The translations under genes and the position numbers were made by a program. Shown one piece after another: positions 3,513 through 5,004 of a DNA stretch of 5,004 bases. This DNA is from Desulfobacterales bacterium CG23_combo_of_CG06-09_8_20_14_all_51_8 (GTDB lineage Bacteria; Desulfobacterota; Desulfobacteria; Desulfobacterales; Desulfosalsimonadaceae), in the NCBI GenBank assembly GCA_002772195.1, contig PCSG01000424.1:892-5895 (forward strand), given 5' to 3'. The notes below the pieces were generated by a model. It had not been told where the DNA came from. It saw only the letters and a list, made by a program, of their open reading frames with translations, and did no database searches. How positions within the stretch are numbered: the stretch's first letter is position 1; each line of letters begins with the position of its first letter.

Positions 3513-5004
3513 ATGCCAGAAGATAAAAAAATCATTGAAAGCAAATTGCTCAGCGTCAAAGACATCACTATTTGCGATGCCACGGCCCAGATGATCACCA
3601 AGGCCCGCCGGGACGGGGTGGAACTCTGCTTTGACCGGGCGGCCAGCATGAAACCCTGCCCCATCGGCGCGGAATCCGCCTGTTGCAAACACTGCTCCAT
3701 GGGACCCTGCCGAATGAACTCCAAAGACCCGTATGGGAAAGTCGGCGTTTGCGGGGCCACCATCGACACCATTATGGCGCGGAATTTCGGACGCATGGTC
3801 GCGGCCGGAACCTCGGCCCACACAGATCACGGCATGGCCATGCTGGATCTTTTCCGCGAGGTGGTGAACGGCCGCAACACGGATTATACGATCAAAGACC
3901 CCCAAAAACTCCTGGATGTGGCGGCATCCATTGACATCCCGGTGGAGGGCCGGAGCCTTCAGGATGTGGCCAACGATTTGTACGCCGAACTGGAACGAAC
4001 CTATACCCAGGTGAACGGCGAGATTCCTTTTGCAAAGCGTGTCCCGCCCAAGACCCTGGAGACCTGGCGGAAACTAGGCATTGTGCCGCGCGGGGCCATG
4101 CGCGAAATCATGGAAATGATGCACCGCACCGCCATCGGCGTGGACCAGCATTATGAAAACATCACCAAACAGGCATGCCGGACCGCGCTGGCAGACGGAT
4201 GGGGCGGCTCCATGGTCTCGACTGAAATATCGGACATTCTCTACGGGACCCCGTCTCCGGTGGTCGCGGACGTGAACATGGGTGTGCTCAAGGAAAAACA
4301 GGTCAATATCATTATTCACGGTCATGAGCCCAATCTGTTCGAGTCGATGATTGCCTCCGTGAATTCCCCCACATTAATCGCCGCCGCCAAAGCAGCGGGC
4401 GCGGAAGGCATCAACCTGGTGGGCATGTGCTGTTCGGGCGCGGAAATGATGGCCCGGCACGGCATTCCGCATGCCGGTAACTTTACGTCCACGGAAGCCA
4501 TCCTGGTCACCGGGGCGGTGGATGCCATGGGCGTGGATATTCAATGCATCAAACAAGGGCTGGCCAAGGTGGCCGAATGTTACAAAACTCCGCTGTTCAC
4601 CACCAACACACGGTGTCACATCGAAGGGGCCGAACATATTGAATTTGACGATCACAATCCAGCGGCCTGCACGGATGAAATTGTTATCCGCGCCATCACG
4701 CGGTTTAAGAACAGATCGCTGCCCATTGAGATTCCCAGAATCGTTAATACCGGCGTCCACGGTTTTTCCTATGAATACATTAATTACATGCTGGGCGGCA
4801 GTTTCCGGGGCAGCTATACGCCGTTAAATGAAAATATCATTAATGGGAGGATTCGCGGGGTCGCGGGCGTGGTAGGTTGCACCAACCCAAGGGTAAAACA
4901 GGATTATGTGCATGTGGAACTGGTGCGGGAGCTCATCAAAAACGATGTGCTGGTGCTTCTAACCGGATGCGCCCAGATTGCGCTGGCCAAAGCCGGCCTC
5001 TGCA
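3513..5004 (+). CDS. cooS: Ni-Fe-S carbon monoxide dehydrogenase catalytic subunit, N-terminal 497 residues (runs off right edge)
   Basis: CooS interconverts CO + H2O and CO2 + 2H+ + 2e- at a Ni-Fe-S C-cluster, in a cytoplasmic homodimer wired by B and D clusters. C49 and C57 fit the bridging D cluster. C58, C61, C66 and C80 (CCKHCSMGPC...GVCG) fit the B cluster with spacings 3, 5 and 14, identical to the Carboxydothermus enzyme. C-cluster ligands seen are H271 (IHGHEP), C306/C307 (MCCSGAE), C345 (IQCIK), C456 (VVGCTNP) and C486 (TGCAQ). The last Cys ligand and the catalytic Lys would lie beyond 5004. Usual length is about 630-640 aa, so roughly three quarters is present. The reading frame is intact, with no stop. 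The eight-residue C49-C57 spacing matches the [4Fe-4S] D-cluster type rather than the short-spaced [2Fe-2S] type of Desulfovibrio vulgaris. No cooF, cooC or ACS gene lies upstream, so whether it serves respiration, CO detoxification or acetyl-CoA synthesis is open. Confidence 0.96.
   Translation, partial: MPEDKKIIESKLLSVKDITICDATAQMITKARRDGVELCFDRAASMKPCPIGAESACCKHCSMGPCRMNSKDPYGKVGVCGATIDTIMARNFGRMVAAGTSAHTDHGMAMLDLFREVVNGRNTDYTIKDPQKLLDVAASIDIPVEGRSLQDVANDLYAELERTYTQVNGEIPFAKRVPPKTLETWRKLGIVPRGAMREIMEMMHRTAIGVDQHYENITKQACRTALADGWGGSMVSTEISDILYGTPSPVVADVNMGVLKEKQVNIIIHGHEPNLFESMIASVNSPTLIAAAKAAGAEGINLVGMCCSGAEMMARHGIPHAGNFTSTEAILVTGAVDAMGVDIQCIKQGLAKVAECYKTPLFTTNTRCHIEGAEHIEFDDHNPAACTDEIVIRAITRFKNRSLPIEIPRIVNTGVHGFSYEYINYMLGGSFRGSYTPLNENIINGRIRGVAGVVGCTNPRVKQDYVHVELVRELIKNDVLVLLTGCAQIALAKAGLC

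Noticed and set aside
3429..3905. Long minus-strand open frames (158 and 134 aa) over the start of cooS
   Set aside because: They lie antisense to the clearly conserved CooS cluster-ligand region. Their translations show no recognisable domain, and they arise from the GC-biased codon use of cooS.
4074..4827. Antisense and alternative-frame ORFs within cooS (83, 68, 128 and 118 aa)
   Set aside because: The plus-strand cooS frame is continuous and carries the H271, C306/C307, C345 and C456 ligands here; the others look like random translations.
1..5004. CRISPR array, tRNA/rRNA, insertion sequence or phage elements
   Set aside because: No regularly spaced long repeats, cloverleaf-like genes, transposase motifs or terminal inverted repeats were seen on either strand.

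Overview
This window looks like chromosomal DNA from an anaerobic bacterium, most plausibly a Desulfobacterota (sulfate-reducer-like) lineage. That is inferred from the gene set: a CooS-type nickel carbon monoxide dehydrogenase, a nitronate monooxygenase, a Cys-rich mini-protein, and a small protein resembling a family I associate with sulfate reducers. No rRNA, tRNA or other taxonomic marker is present, so the assignment is tentative.

Layout. (1) Positions 1-144, minus strand: the first 48 codons of a nitroreductase-family flavoprotein, with a good promoter and SD. (2) Positions 276-977, plus strand: a complete DUF2064/TIGR04282-type GT-A-like transferase, divergent from the nitroreductase. 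(3) Positions 978-1069: a convergent intergenic gap with a GC-rich hairpin and six tandem copies of a CTTC-headed heptamer. (4) Positions 1070-2447, minus strand, read right to left: a probable operon of a 68-aa Cys-rich zinc-ribbon-like protein and a nitronate monooxygenase (NMO). The NMO is split into two ORFs (122 and 261 aa) exactly at an A8 homopolymer. (5) Positions 2694-3050, minus strand: a 118-aa conserved-looking hypothetical protein. (6) Positions 3051-3512: an AT-rich, gene-free regulatory region full of palindromes and phased direct repeats. (7) Positions 3513-5004, plus strand: the first 497 codons of cooS, running off the right edge.

How the parts relate. No single pathway links all the genes. 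The nitroreductase and NMO are FMN-family redox enzymes, but they lie in separate transcription units. CooS oxidises CO (or reduces CO2) and starts its own unit. Any partners (cooC, cooF, a hydrogenase or ACS subunits) would lie beyond position 5004.

Most worth a second look: the A8-disrupted NMO, where removing one A restores a 383-codon enzyme, and the region upstream of cooS, where four TGAYATA elements are paired at 11-bp spacing. I did not find a clearly new multi-gene system.
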